Positions 17,632 to 26,060 are shown, counted from the first letter of the stretch. The stretch: DNA of 46,092 nucleotides from UBA685 sp002299005 (GCA_963966775.1 CAXAAH010000007.1:1-46092); one strand, 5' to 3'. Notes: generated by a model from the sequence alone, not told the origin. Numbers and translations: made by a program.

Positions 17632-18822
17632 ATGTCAAAGGAAAAGTTTGATCGTTCCAAGCCACATGTGAACATTGGCACAATCGGTCACGTTGACCAC
17701 GGTAAGACAACATTGACAGCAGCGATTACAAAGGTAATGGCGGAAGCTGGCGGTGCAGAATTCCAGGCTTATGATCAGATTGACAAAGCCCCTGAAGAGC
17801 GCGCACGTGGTATCACTATCTCAACAGCACACGTTGAATATGAGACAGAAACACGTCACTATGCACACGTTGATTGCCCGGGCCACGCCGATTATGTAAA
17901 GAACATGATCACAGGCGCCGCGCAGATGGATGGCGCGATTTTGGTTGTATCAGCCGCAGACGGCCCAATGCCACAGACACGCGAGCACATCTTGCTAGCA
18001 CGTCAGGTTGGTGTTCCTGCGCTTTGCGTATTCATGAACAAAGTTGACCAGGTAGATGATGAAGAGCTACTCGAGTTGGTTGAGATGGAAATTCGTGAAT
18101 TGCTATCATCATATGATTTCCCAGGCGATGATATTCCAATCGTTAAGGGTTCAGCCCTAGCCGCTTTGGAAGATTCAGACACAACAATCGGCCGTGATGC
18201 TATCCAGTCATTGATGAACGAAGTTGATGCCTATATCCCACAGCCTGATCGTCCAAAAGATCAGCCATTCTTGATGCCAATCGAAGATGTGTTCTCAATC
18301 TCAGGTCGTGGCACAGTTGTGACAGGCCGTATTGAGCGCGGTATCGTGAATGTTGGTGAAGAGATCGAAATCGTCGGTCTGAAAGACACAACAAAGACAA
18401 CCTGTACAGGTGTTGAAATGTTCCGCAAATTGCTTGACCAAGGTGAAGCAGGGGACAATGTTGGTGTTCTTCTACGTGGTACAAAGCGTGAAGAAGTTGA
18501 GCGTGGCCAGGTTCTTGTGAAGCCAGGTTCAATTTTGCCGCACACAGAATTTAAGTGTGAAGCCTATATCCTAACCAAAGATGAAGGTGGTCGTCATACA
18601 CCATTTTTCTCAAACTATCGTCCACAGTTCTACTTCCGTACAACTGACGTGACAGGTTCAGTTGTTCTACCAGCTGGCACAGAGATGGTTATGCCTGGTG
18701 ATAACATTGCAATGGACGTAACTTTGATTGCGCCAATCGCGATGGATGAAGGTCTTCGTTTCGCAATTCGCGAAGGTGGTCGCACAGTCGGCGCCGGCGT
18801 GGTTGCATCTATCATTAAGTAA
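17632..18822 (+). CDS. tuf: Translation elongation factor Tu
   Basis: EF-Tu delivers aminoacyl-tRNA to the ribosome as a GTP complex. The 396-residue protein contains GHVDHGKT (residues 19-26), DCPGHADYV near 81, NKVDQ near 136, and intact domains 2 and 3. AGAGGAG precedes the ATG. It closes the str operon and is followed by a strong hairpin. Many alphaproteobacteria carry a second tuf copy elsewhere, which this window cannot show. Confidence 0.98.
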   Translation: MSKEKFDRSKPHVNIGTIGHVDHGKTTLTAAITKVMAEAGGAEFQAYDQIDKAPEERARGITISTAHVEYETETRHYAHVDCPGHADYVKNMITGAAQMDGAILVVSAADGPMPQTREHILLARQVGVPALCVFMNKVDQVDDEELLELVEMEIRELLSSYDFPGDDIPIVKGSALAALEDSDTTIGRDAIQSLMNEVDAYIPQPDRPKDQPFLMPIEDVFSISGRGTVVTGRIERGIVNVGEEIEIVGLKDTTKTTCTGVEMFRKLLDQGEAGDNVGVLLRGTKREEVERGQVLVKPGSILPHTEFKCEAYILTKDEGGRHTPFFSNYRPQFYFRTTDVTGSVVLPAGTEMVMPGDNIAMDVTLIAPIAMDEGLRFAIREGGRTVGAGVVASIIK

Positions 18823-18837
18823 GTATATAACAATGCT

Positions 18838-18863
18838 AAGAGAGGCCATGGCGGCCTCTCTTT
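18838..18863 (+). terminator. Hairpin between tuf and rpsJ
   Basis: AAGAGAGGCC (18838-18847) pairs perfectly with GGCCTCTCTT (18853-18862) around a five-base loop, followed by only TTTACC. The stem is strong but the T run is short, so it may terminate the str transcript partly, letting some transcription through to the S10 operon. It lies only 28 bases before rpsJ, leaving no room for a separate S10 promoter downstream of it. Confidence 0.65.
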
Positions 18864-18890
18864 ACCGCTGTTTGAAAAGGGAATATCGCC

Positions 18891-19199
18891 ATGGAAAGCC
18901 AGAATATTCGTATTCGGTTAAAAGCATTTGATCATCGTATTCTAGATCAATCTACGAATGAGATTGTGAGCACTGCAAAGCGCACCGGCGCTGAAGTCCG
19001 TGGCCCAATCCCACTTCCGACGAATTTGCGCAAATATACTGTGCTGCGTTCGCCGCACATTGATAAAAAGAGCCGTGAGCAGTTCGAAATGAGAACTCAC
19101 AAGCGTCTATTAGATATTATCGATCCAACTCCACAGACTGTAGATGCTCTTATGAAGCTTGATCTTGCAGCTGGCGTTGACGTCGAAATTAAGCTTTAA
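18891..19199 (+). CDS. rpsJ: 30S ribosomal protein S10 (NusE)
   Basis: S10 is a 30S head protein and, as NusE, the bridge between NusG and the ribosome or the NusB antitermination complex. The 102 residues match the family, starting MESQNIRIRLKAFDHR and ending KLDLAAGVDVEIKL. AAAAGGGA gives the Shine-Dalgarno. It is the first gene of the S10 cluster. Its long L4-type leader, as in E. coli, is absent: only 68 bases separate it from tuf, so L4 autoregulation of that kind is unlikely. Confidence 0.98.
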   Translation: MESQNIRIRLKAFDHRILDQSTNEIVSTAKRTGAEVRGPIPLPTNLRKYTVLRSPHIDKKSREQFEMRTHKRLLDIIDPTPQTVDALMKLDLAAGVDVEIKL

Positions 19200-19211
19200 G
19201 GGGAATTGGTT

Positions 19212-19976
19212 ATGCGTAGTGGCGTAATTGCCCGTAAGCTTGGAATGACACGCATCTTTAATGATGCCGGCCGTCATGTTCCAGTTACGGTTTTGAAAAT
19301 GGATGATGTGCAGGTTGTTGCGCAGATGACAGGGGAAAAGAACGGCTATACAGCGCTTCAGCTTGGTGCCGGTTCTGCCAAAGCAAAGAACGTATCAAAA
19401 GCGATGCGTGGTCATTTTGCAAAGGCATCTGTCCTACCAAAGATGAAGATGGCTGAATTCCGCATCTCTGAAGATGCGATGGTTGAGGTTGGCTCAACTT
19501 TTGCGCCGTCACATTTTGTAAATGGTCAAAAAGTTGACGTCGTAGGCACGACCCAGGGTAAGGGTTTTGCTGGTGCGATGAAGCGTCACAATTTTGGTGG
19601 TCTTCGTGCCTCACACGGTGTGTCAGTATCACACCGCTCACACGGCTCAACAGGCCAGTGTCAGGACCCGGGCAAAGTCTTCAAAGGTAAGAAGATGGCC
19701 GGTCACATGGGCGCCTCACGTGTTACAGCGCAAAATCTTTCAGTGGTAGCTGTAGATGATAACCAAGGCGTTATCTTGATTGAAGGTGCTGTACCGGGCT
19801 CAAAGAATGGCTGGGTTTATATCTCAGACGCGTTCAAAAAGGCTCGTCCTGATGAAGCACCATATCCAGCAGGTCTTATGGGCGCAGCAGATGCTGCCGC
19901 AGTTGTTGAAGAAGCAGCTGATGTAAATGAAGCAGTGGAAACTGCCGGTGATGAAGGAGCGTCTGATGAAAATTAA
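19212..19976 (+). CDS. rplC: 50S ribosomal protein L3
   Basis: L3 is an early assembly protein of the 50S subunit that reaches the peptidyl transferase centre. The ATG at 19212 follows TAAGGGG and is preferred to the TTG at 19206. The protein begins MRSGVIARKLGMTR and has the conserved TQGKGFAGAMKRHNF and GSTGQCQDPGKVFKGKKMAGHMG. At 254 residues it is about 45 longer than E. coli L3 because of an acidic, alanine-rich C-terminal tail from about residue 225. The tail has no known role. The last 11 bases overlap rplD. Confidence 0.97.
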   Translation: MRSGVIARKLGMTRIFNDAGRHVPVTVLKMDDVQVVAQMTGEKNGYTALQLGAGSAKAKNVSKAMRGHFAKASVLPKMKMAEFRISEDAMVEVGSTFAPSHFVNGQKVDVVGTTQGKGFAGAMKRHNFGGLRASHGVSVSHRSHGSTGQCQDPGKVFKGKKMAGHMGASRVTAQNLSVVAVDDNQGVILIEGAVPGSKNGWVYISDAFKKARPDEAPYPAGLMGAADAAAVVEEAADVNEAVETAGDEGASDEN

Positions 19977-20583
19977 TATCGTCGCACTTGATAATAAAAA
20001 AGCAGGCAGCATGGATGTGTCTGACTCAATCTTCGCGATTGAGCCACGCGCTGATATCATGGCCCGCGTAGTAAAGTGGCAGTTGGCCAAGCGCCGTGCG
20101 GGTTCGCACAAGGTGAAGGGTCGCTCTGAGATTTCTCGCACAACAGCGAAGATGTACAACCAGAAGGGCACAGGTCGTGCACGTCACGGTGCTGCATCAG
20201 TTGTTCAGTTCCGTGGTGGTGGCGTTGTTCACGGCCCGCAGGTTCGCTCACACGCGCACTCATTGAACAAGAAAATCCGTGCATTGGGTCTTCGTTCAGC
20301 TCTGTCAGCTAAGCAAGCTGCTGGTAAGGTCATCATTCTTGATGAGCTAAAGGCAGATGGTAAGACAGCTTCATTGAAGTCACAGCTAAGCGCATTGGGT
20401 GCCACAAACGCCCTTATCATTGCCGGCGAAGCTGTTGATGAGAATTTTGGTCGTGCTGCTGCAAACATCAAGCATATTGATGTGCTTCCACAGCAGGGCA
20501 TTAATGTCTATGACGTAATTCGCCGCGATACTTTGGTTCTATCTAAAGACGCCGTGGCATACCTTGAGGAGCGTTTGAAATGA
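19966..20583 (+). CDS. rplD: 50S ribosomal protein L4
   Basis: L4 lines the nascent peptide exit tunnel through its extended loop. The 205-residue protein begins MKINIVALDNKKAGS. Its loop region carries KRRAGSHKVKGRSEISR and GTGRARHGA (about residues 45-85), the conserved rRNA-binding part. The ATG at 19966 has AGGAGC just before it inside the end of rplC, with an 11-base overlap that implies translational coupling. An upstream in-frame ATG at 19927 lies inside rplC coding and is rejected. The stop codon overlaps the rplW start. Confidence 0.96.
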   Translation: MKINIVALDNKKAGSMDVSDSIFAIEPRADIMARVVKWQLAKRRAGSHKVKGRSEISRTTAKMYNQKGTGRARHGAASVVQFRGGGVVHGPQVRSHAHSLNKKIRALGLRSALSAKQAAGKVIILDELKADGKTASLKSQLSALGATNALIIAGEAVDENFGRAAANIKHIDVLPQQGINVYDVIRRDTLVLSKDAVAYLEERLK

Positions 20584-20906
20584 GCATTCGTCCGCGCAAA
20601 AAGGTTGAAACAGTGATCAGCAAAGCACAGGCTTATGATACAATCGTACGCCCGCTAATCACTGAAAAGGCCACAATGGCATCTGAGCATGGTCAGGTTT
20701 CTTTCGTTGTCGCAAATACAGCAACAAAGCCTGAGATTAAGGCTGCTGTTGAAATGTTGTTCGATGTGAAAGTCACAGCCGTTAACACATTGGTTGCCAA
20801 GGGTAAGACCAAGATGTTCCGTGGTCGTGCTGGTCGCAGATCTGATATGAAAAAAGCGATTGTGACTTTGGCTGAAGGCCAAACAATCGATATCATGGGG
20901 GCTTAA
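20580..20906 (+). CDS. rplW: 50S ribosomal protein L23
   Basis: L23 stands at the tunnel exit and docks trigger factor and SRP. The 108-residue protein has YDTIVRPLITEKATMASE (residues about 20-37), the family signature, and ends in IDIMGA. Its start ATGA overlaps the rplD stop by four bases. The N-terminus carries about 18 extra residues (RPRKKVETVISKAQ) before the conserved core; an internal start was not seen, and the overlap with rplD supports the longer form. Confidence 0.96.
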   Translation: MSIRPRKKVETVISKAQAYDTIVRPLITEKATMASEHGQVSFVVANTATKPEIKAAVEMLFDVKVTAVNTLVAKGKTKMFRGRAGRRSDMKKAIVTLAEGQTIDIMGA

Positions 20907-20910
20907 GACC

Positions 20911-21732
20911 ATGGCATTAAAACAGTTCAAACCTAATACTCCTGGTCAACGTAATCTTGTTCTTGTTGACAAGTCTGCTCTGTACAAGGGTGGCCCTGTC
21001 AAGAAGTTGACTGAAGGTCTTACAAAGACAGGTGGTCGTAACAATTCAGGTCACGTTACAGCGTGGCAAAAAGGTGGCGGTCATAAGCGTCGCTACCGTA
21101 TGATTGACTTCAAGCGCACAAAAGGCGGCATGGCCACTGTTGAGCGTCTAGAATATGATCCAAACCGCACAGCTTTCATCGCGCTTATCACCTATCCAGA
21201 TGGTGAGCAGTCATACATCCTAGCACCACAGCGTTTGGCCGTTGGTGACAAGGTTGAAGCTGGCGTTGGTTCAGACATTAAGCCTGGTAACGCATTGCCA
21301 TTGGCAAACATTCCTGTTGGCACATTGGTGCATAACGTTGAAATGAAGCCTGGTAAGGGTGGTCAGATGGCGCGCTCAGCTGGCACATATGTACAGCTTG
21401 TTGGTCGTGACCGTGGTCATGCTATCTTGCGCTTGGCTTCTGGTGAAGTTCGTCTTGTTCGCTCTGAGTGTATGGCATCAATTGGTGCGGTATCTAACCC
21501 AGACCAGCAAAACATCAAAATTGGTAAGGCGGGTCGTAACCGTTGGCTTGGCAAGCGTCCACATGTTCGTGGTGTTGTCATGAACCCTGTCGATCACCCA
21601 CATGGTGGTGGTGAGGGTAAGACTTCAGGTGGTCGCCATCCAGTGACACCTTGGGGTAAGCCAACCAAGGGCAAGCGTACACGTAATAACAAGAAGACGG
21701 ATCGTTTGATTGTCCGTCGTCGCAAGTCTTAA
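20911..21732 (+). CDS. rplB: 50S ribosomal protein L2
   Basis: L2 is needed for subunit joining and peptidyl transferase activity. The protein has 273 residues, the same as E. coli. The near-invariant C-terminal signature (VVMNPVDHPHGGGEGKTSGG, about residues 223-242) contains the histidine thought important for activity, and the N-terminal GGRNNSGHVTAWQKGGGHKR is present. It starts four bases after the rplW stop, so the two are cotranscribed and coupled. Confidence 0.98.
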   Translation: MALKQFKPNTPGQRNLVLVDKSALYKGGPVKKLTEGLTKTGGRNNSGHVTAWQKGGGHKRRYRMIDFKRTKGGMATVERLEYDPNRTAFIALITYPDGEQSYILAPQRLAVGDKVEAGVGSDIKPGNALPLANIPVGTLVHNVEMKPGKGGQMARSAGTYVQLVGRDRGHAILRLASGEVRLVRSECMASIGAVSNPDQQNIKIGKAGRNRWLGKRPHVRGVVMNPVDHPHGGGEGKTSGGRHPVTPWGKPTKGKRTRNNKKTDRLIVRRRKS

Positions 21733-21751
21733 GTGAAGGGGCGATAGCATA

Positions 21752-22027
21752 ATGGCACGTTCTGTTTGGAAAGGCCCATTTGTTGATGGGTATCTTTTGA
21801 AGAAAGCTGAGAAGGCATCTGCCTCTGGCCGTAATGATGTGATTAAAATTTGGTCACGTCGTTCGACAATTCTTCCACAGTTTGTAGGTCTGACTTTTGG
21901 GGTCTATAACGGTCAAAAATTTATTCCTGTCAACGTAAGTGAAGACATGGTTGGTCACAAGTTTGGTGAGTTTTCACCTACTCGTACTTACTATGGTCAC
22001 GCCGCTGACAAGAAATCAAAGCGTTAG
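21752..22027 (+). CDS. rpsS: 30S ribosomal protein S19
   Basis: S19 lies in the 30S head and contacts S13 and the A-site tRNA region. The 91-residue protein has the usual MARSVWKGPFVDGYLLKK start, the RRSTILPQFVGLTFGVYNG core, and MVGHKFGEFSPTRTY near the C-terminus. A GAAGGGG lies upstream of the ATG. The next gene starts nine bases after the stop. Confidence 0.98.
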   Translation: MARSVWKGPFVDGYLLKKAEKASASGRNDVIKIWSRRSTILPQFVGLTFGVYNGQKFIPVNVSEDMVGHKFGEFSPTRTYYGHAADKKSKR

Positions 22028-22036
22028 GAGTGAGTG

Positions 22037-22417
22037 ATGGGTAAAAGTGCAAAGCCACGCGCACTGGCTGATAATGAAGCCAAAGCGGTACTTCGTAACT
22101 TGCGTGTCAGCCCACAAAAGCTGAACTTGGTTGCAACAATGATCCGCGGTATGGATGCCTCTAAGGCAGTCGCAGCGCTTCAATTCTCGCGTCGTCGCAT
22201 CTCTAATGATGTACAAAAGACGCTTGAATCAGCGATTGCGAATGCAGAGAACAACCATTCATTGGATGTTGATCGTCTATATGTTAAAGAAGCCTATGTT
22301 GGTAAGGGCCTTGTGATGAAGCGTTTCCGCGCTCGTGCAAGAGGGAGAGGCGCAAAGATTTTGAAGCCATTCTCACACCTTACAATCATCCTGAGCGAAA
22401 AAGGGGAGCAGGCCTAA
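22037..22417 (+). CDS. rplV: 50S ribosomal protein L22
   Basis: L22 has a beta-hairpin that lines the exit tunnel and is a site of macrolide resistance changes. The 126-residue protein includes LRVSPQKLNLVATMIRG (about residues 20-36) and a C-terminal GRGAKILKPFSHLTIILSEK. The ATG at 22037 with TAGGAGTG upstream is preferred to the GTG at 22034. It is longer than E. coli L22 (110), by an N-terminal extension usual in alphaproteobacteria. Its stop overlaps the start of rpsC by one base. Confidence 0.97.
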   Translation: MGKSAKPRALADNEAKAVLRNLRVSPQKLNLVATMIRGMDASKAVAALQFSRRRISNDVQKTLESAIANAENNHSLDVDRLYVKEAYVGKGLVMKRFRARARGRGAKILKPFSHLTIILSEKGEQA

Positions 22418-23118
22418 TGGGTAATAAAGTAAAGCCAATCGGCCTGCGCGTCGGTATTAACCGCACCTGGGATTCTCGTTGGTACGCCGGCAAGAATTAC
22501 GGCACGCTTTTGCATAAAGACATTGAGTTGCGTACATACTTGATGGATTTGTTGAAGCCTGCTGGTATCAGCCGTGTTGTGATTGAGCGTCCTGCGGGCC
22601 GTGCACGTATCACAATCTATGCTGGTCGCCCTGGTCTTATCATTGGTAAGAAGGGTCAGGACATTGAAAAGCTACGTGCCGAGCTAACAAAGCGTGTTGG
22701 CACAGAAGTGAGCTTGAACATTGTTGAAATTCGCAAGCCAGAGGTTGATGCAAAGCTAGTGGGCGAGAATATCGCACAGCAGCTTGAGCGTCGTGTTGGT
22801 TTCCGCCGTGCCATGAAGCGCGCTGTTCAATCAGCGATGCGTCTTGGGGCAGAGGGTGTTCGTATCAACTGTGCAGGTCGTCTTGGCGGTGCTGAGATTG
22901 CACGTACAGAATGGTATCGTGAAGGCCGCGTGCCACTACACACACTTCGTGCTGAGGTGGATTACGCAGAATCAACTGCACAAACAACTTACGGTGCTAT
23001 CGGTATCAAGGTTTGGATCTTCAAAGGTGAAGTGATGGCCCATGACCCAATGGCACAAGATAAGCGACTGAATGAAAACCCTGGTCAATCAGGTCCTCGT
23101 TCAGGCGCTGATCGCTAA
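22417..23118 (+). CDS. rpsC: 30S ribosomal protein S3
   Basis: S3 forms part of the mRNA entry channel and its helicase activity. At 233 residues it equals E. coli S3. It begins MGNKVKPIGLRVGINRTWDS, contains the KH-type motif GRPGLIIGKKGQDIEKLR, and has GRLGGAEIARTEWYREGRVPL in the C-terminal domain. The start codon shares a base with the rplV stop (TAATG). A short low-complexity tail follows the conserved part. Confidence 0.98.
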   Translation: MGNKVKPIGLRVGINRTWDSRWYAGKNYGTLLHKDIELRTYLMDLLKPAGISRVVIERPAGRARITIYAGRPGLIIGKKGQDIEKLRAELTKRVGTEVSLNIVEIRKPEVDAKLVGENIAQQLERRVGFRRAMKRAVQSAMRLGAEGVRINCAGRLGGAEIARTEWYREGRVPLHTLRAEVDYAESTAQTTYGAIGIKVWIFKGEVMAHDPMAQDKRLNENPGQSGPRSGADR

Positions 23119-23133
23119 GAAGGAGACAAGACA

Positions 23134-23553
23134 ATGTTGTCACCAAAACGTACTAAGTTCCGTAAAGCTCATAAAGGGCGTATTCACGGCAATGCCAAGG
23201 GCGGCACACAGCTGAACTTTGGCGCATACGGCTTGAAAGCCATGTCACCAGAGCGTATTACAGCGCGTCAAATCGAAGCTGCAAGACGTGCGATTACACG
23301 TCACTTGCGTCGTGCTGGCCGCGTCTGGATCCGCGTCTTTCCTGATGTGCCTGTATCATCTAAGCCTGCCGAAGTTCGTATGGGTAAGGGTAAAGGTAAC
23401 CCAGAATTTTGGGTAGCACGTGTCGCACCTGGTCGCATTATGTTTGAGATTGATGGTGTATCATGGGAATTGGCGTCAGAAGCGCTAAAGTTGGCTTCTG
23501 CAAAGCTGCCAATCGATACAAAAATTGTCCGCCGTCTTGGCGATGTTGACTAA
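23134..23553 (+). CDS. rplP: 50S ribosomal protein L16
   Basis: L16 organises the A-site region of the 50S subunit. The 139-residue protein begins MLSPKRTKFRKAHKGR and contains ITARQIEAARRAITRHLRRAG and RMGKGKGNPEFWVARV, both family signatures. The glutamine-rich arginine-hydroxylation region (PFAKR-like) is not obvious. AAGGAG lies before the ATG. Confidence 0.98.
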   Translation: MLSPKRTKFRKAHKGRIHGNAKGGTQLNFGAYGLKAMSPERITARQIEAARRAITRHLRRAGRVWIRVFPDVPVSSKPAEVRMGKGKGNPEFWVARVAPGRIMFEIDGVSWELASEALKLASAKLPIDTKIVRRLGDVD

Positions 23554-23568
23554 AGGGGAGATTGAATA

Positions 23569-23775
23569 ATGTCTAAACAAGCTGAAAATCTTCGCGCTAA
23601 TACAGTTGATGAGCTAAAGACACAGATTGTCGATTTGAAAAAAGAGCAGTTTAATCTGCGTTTTCAAAGAGCTTCTGGTGAGCTGCAAAACACAGCTCGC
23701 ATGCGCACAATTCGTCGCGAAATTGCACGTATTAAAACCGTGCTTGGTCAAAAGTTAGCATCAGCTGACGCATAA
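23569..23775 (+). CDS. rpmC: 50S ribosomal protein L29
   Basis: L29 is a small helical hairpin near the tunnel exit next to L23. The 68-residue protein has the standard ELKTQIVDLKKEQFNLRFQRASGEL and NTARMRTIRREIARIKTVL helices. AGGGGAG gives a good Shine-Dalgarno. Its place between rplP and rpsQ confirms the call. Confidence 0.97.
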   Translation: MSKQAENLRANTVDELKTQIVDLKKEQFNLRFQRASGELQNTARMRTIRREIARIKTVLGQKLASADA

Positions 23776-23795
23776 GTGGTTGAAGGATATAAACG

Positions 23796-24035
23796 ATGCC
23801 AAAGCGTATTATGCAGGGAACAGTTGTAAGCGATAAAGCTGAACAAACTGTGGTGGTTCGTGTCGAACGCCGCATTATGCATCCCGTTTACAAGAAGTTC
23901 ATCACGAAGAGCAAGAAATTTGCGGCTCATGATGCTCAAAATAAGTTCAAGACAGGTGACAGCGTTCGCATCCGCGAATGTGTGCCAGTGTCAAAAACAA
24001 AGACCTTTGAAGTGGTCTATGAAGACTCTAAGTAA
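23796..24035 (+). CDS. rpsQ: 30S ribosomal protein S17
   Basis: S17 is an early-binding 30S protein of the OB-fold type. The 79-residue product begins MPKRIMQGTVVSDKAEQTVVVRVER, and its RRIMHPVYKKFITKSKKF and GDSVRIRECVPVSKTKTF regions are the usual family signatures. TGAAGGA lies upstream of the start. Confidence 0.98.
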   Translation: MPKRIMQGTVVSDKAEQTVVVRVERRIMHPVYKKFITKSKKFAAHDAQNKFKTGDSVRIRECVPVSKTKTFEVVYEDSK

Positions 24036-24052
24036 GGGATAGGGGACACGTC

Positions 24053-24421
24053 ATGATTCAAATGCAGTCAAACCTTGAAGTAGCTGATAACTCAGGCGCA
24101 CGCCGGGTCCAGTGTATCAAGGTTCTAGGTGGCTCCGGTCGCATGATCGCCGGTGTAGGCGATGTGATCGTTGTCTCTGTTAAAGAGGCAATCCCACGTG
24201 GTAAAGTGAAAAAGGGTGATGTATATCGCGCGGTTATCGTGCGCACAGCCTCTGAAATTCGTCGTCCAGACGGTTCAGTTATTCGCTTTGATAAAAATGC
24301 CGCTGTTTTGCTTAACAAGCAGAACGAACCAATCGGCACACGTATTTTTGGCCCAGTGACACGTGAATTGCGCTCGCGCAACTTCATGAAGATTATCTCA
24401 CTGGCACCGGAGGTGTTATAA
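24053..24421 (+). CDS. rplN: 50S ribosomal protein L14
   Basis: L14 helps form intersubunit bridges B5 and B8 and is the RsfS silencing-factor target. The 122-residue protein has MIQMQSNLEVADNSGARRVQ at its start and GTRIFGPVTRELR near the end, both near-invariant. Its TAA stop shares a base with the rplX start, so the pair are coupled. Confidence 0.98.
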   Translation: MIQMQSNLEVADNSGARRVQCIKVLGGSGRMIAGVGDVIVVSVKEAIPRGKVKKGDVYRAVIVRTASEIRRPDGSVIRFDKNAAVLLNKQNEPIGTRIFGPVTRELRSRNFMKIISLAPEVL

Positions 24422-24735
24422 TGGCCCAGTTTAAAATTAAAAAGGGTGACCAGGTAGTTGTGACAACTGGTCGTGACCGCGGTAAAAAAGGTGAAGTTTT
24501 GGAAGTACTTCGTGCAGATGCACGCGTACGTGTCCAAGGCATCAATGTGGTAAAGCGCCATACTCGTCCAAGCCAGACTAATGCTGGTGGCATCGAGGCG
24601 TTTGAAGCACCTATTGCCATTTCTAATGTCGCTCACATCGACCCTGATTCAGGTGCTGCGACACGTGTTTCTATCGTCTCTAAAGACGGTCAGAAGCAAC
24701 GTGTAGCAAAAGCATCTGGCAAGGTCATTGGTTAA
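24421..24735 (+). CDS. rplX: 50S ribosomal protein L24
   Basis: L24 starts 50S assembly and lies at the tunnel exit. The 104-residue protein has the KOW motif KIKKGDQVVVTTGRDRGKKG (about residues 4-24) and GINVVKRHTRPSQ. Length equals that of E. coli. Its start overlaps rplN by one base (TAATG), and GGAGG lies six bases before it inside rplN. Confidence 0.98.
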   Translation: MAQFKIKKGDQVVVTTGRDRGKKGEVLEVLRADARVRVQGINVVKRHTRPSQTNAGGIEAFEAPIAISNVAHIDPDSGAATRVSIVSKDGQKQRVAKASGKVIG

Positions 24736-24752
24736 TAAGCAGGAAGGCTGAG

Positions 24753-25298
24753 ATGAAAACGCGTCTTGAAGAACAATATCTGACGGCTGTTCGCCCGGCT
24801 CTGATGGAACAATTCAATTACGGGAATGTTCTAGAAGCTCCACGTGTTCAAAAAGTTGTCTTGAACATGGGTGTAGGGTCAGCGGTTCGCGACTCTAAGA
24901 AGATTGAAGCAGCAGTCGCTGAAATGGCAGCAATTTCAGGCCAAAAGCCTGTTGTAACTCGTGCAAAGAAAGCGAATGCGTCTTTCAAATTGCGTGAGGG
25001 CATGCCTATCGGTTGTAAAGTAACTTTGCGCGGCGAGCGTATGTACGAATTCCTTGATCGTCTGGTCAATGTGGCATTGCCACGTGTTCGTGACTTCCGC
25101 GGCCTGAATGGCAAGAGCTTTGATGGTAACGGTAACTACTCAATGGGTCTGAAAGAGCAGATCGTATTCCCAGAGATTGATTATGATTCAGTCGATGAGA
25201 TGCGTGGCATGGACATCATTGTCGTAACATCGGCTAAGAGCGATGATGAGGGACGCGAATTGCTTCGTGCACTTCAGTTCCCGTTCATTAGCGCCTAA
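24753..25298 (+). CDS. rplE: 50S ribosomal protein L5
   Basis: L5 binds 5S rRNA and forms bridge B1b with S13. The 181-residue protein contains LEAPRVQKVVLNMGVG and the GCKVTLRGERMYEFLDRL and PRVRDFRGLNGKSFDGNGNY signatures, and ends LLRALQFPFISA. AGGAAGG lies before the ATG. Confidence 0.98.
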   Translation: MKTRLEEQYLTAVRPALMEQFNYGNVLEAPRVQKVVLNMGVGSAVRDSKKIEAAVAEMAAISGQKPVVTRAKKANASFKLREGMPIGCKVTLRGERMYEFLDRLVNVALPRVRDFRGLNGKSFDGNGNYSMGLKEQIVFPEIDYDSVDEMRGMDIIVVTSAKSDDEGRELLRALQFPFISA

Positions 25299-25323
25299 CC
25301 ATCGGAATAAAAAGGAACATACC

Positions 25324-25629
25324 ATGGCTAAAGTAAGCGCTGTTGAAAAGAATAAGCGTCGCATTCGCACAGTCGAAGCAAAAGGAGCTCGTCGTGAAGC
25401 TCTTCGTGCTATCATCCGTGATAAGTCAAAGCCTCTAGAAGAGCGTTTTGCTGCACAGTTGAAGCTAAATGAAGAACCACGTGATAGCTCACGCACCCGT
25501 ATTCGTAACCGTTGTGAGGTCACAGGCCGTCCACGTGGTTACTATCGCAAAATGAAAATGTCTCGTATCGCCCTGCGCGATTTGGCCTCACTTGGTCAGA
25601 TCCCTGGCATCACGAAGTCTAGCTGGTAA
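25324..25629 (+). CDS. rpsN: 30S ribosomal protein S14 (zinc-free form)
   Basis: S14 is a late-assembling 30S head protein. The 101 residues and the absence of the two CxxC pairs show this is the long, zinc-independent form; only one cysteine is seen, in RNRCEVTGRPRGYYRKMKMSR. The ATG at 25324 follows AAAAGGA. The longer open frame upstream (from 25243) lies within rplE and is rejected. Confidence 0.98.
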   Translation: MAKVSAVEKNKRRIRTVEAKGARREALRAIIRDKSKPLEERFAAQLKLNEEPRDSSRTRIRNRCEVTGRPRGYYRKMKMSRIALRDLASLGQIPGITKSSW

Positions 25630-25647
25630 GAAAGGGAGGCCCTATTT

Positions 25648-26046
25648 ATGTCTATGAGTGATCCTCTCGGTGATATGCTCACCCGTATCCGCAACGGCCA
25701 GAGCGCAGGTAAATCTGTCGTCTCTAGCCCTGCATCTCGTCTACGCTCAAACGTTTTGGAAGTTCTAAAGCGCGAAGGCTATATTCGTGACTATTCTTCA
25801 GTGGAAATCAGCACAGGTATCTCTGAGCTTAAGATTGAACTGAAATATCATGAAGGTGCCCCTGTAATCTCACAGATTCAGCGTGTATCTCGCCCTGGTC
25901 GCCGCGTCTATTCTGGTATTAAAGAATTGAAGCGCGTATATAACGGCCTTGGTATCTCAATCCTATCGACACCGCGCGGCGTGTTGTCTGACAATGAAGC
26001 ACGTGATGCTAATGTCGGCGGCGAAGTGCTGTGCATGGTATTCTAA
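25648..26046 (+). CDS. rpsH: 30S ribosomal protein S8
   Basis: S8 binds the central domain of 16S rRNA and in E. coli represses the spc operon. The 132-residue protein begins MSMSDPLGDMLTRIRNGQ and has the C-terminal STPRGVLSDNEARDANVGGE, where the serine-containing rRNA-binding motif lies. AGGGAGG lies upstream. The ATG at 25654 would be an alternative start but would lose only two residues. Confidence 0.98.
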   Translation: MSMSDPLGDMLTRIRNGQSAGKSVVSSPASRLRSNVLEVLKREGYIRDYSSVEISTGISELKIELKYHEGAPVISQIQRVSRPGRRVYSGIKELKRVYNGLGISILSTPRGVLSDNEARDANVGGEVLCMVF

Positions 26047-26060
26047 GGGGGATTTGAGAT

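Noticed and set aside
24058..24636. 192-residue open frame on the minus strand across rplN and rplX
   Set aside because: It covers two certain ribosomal genes and has no recognisable motif or Shine-Dalgarno.
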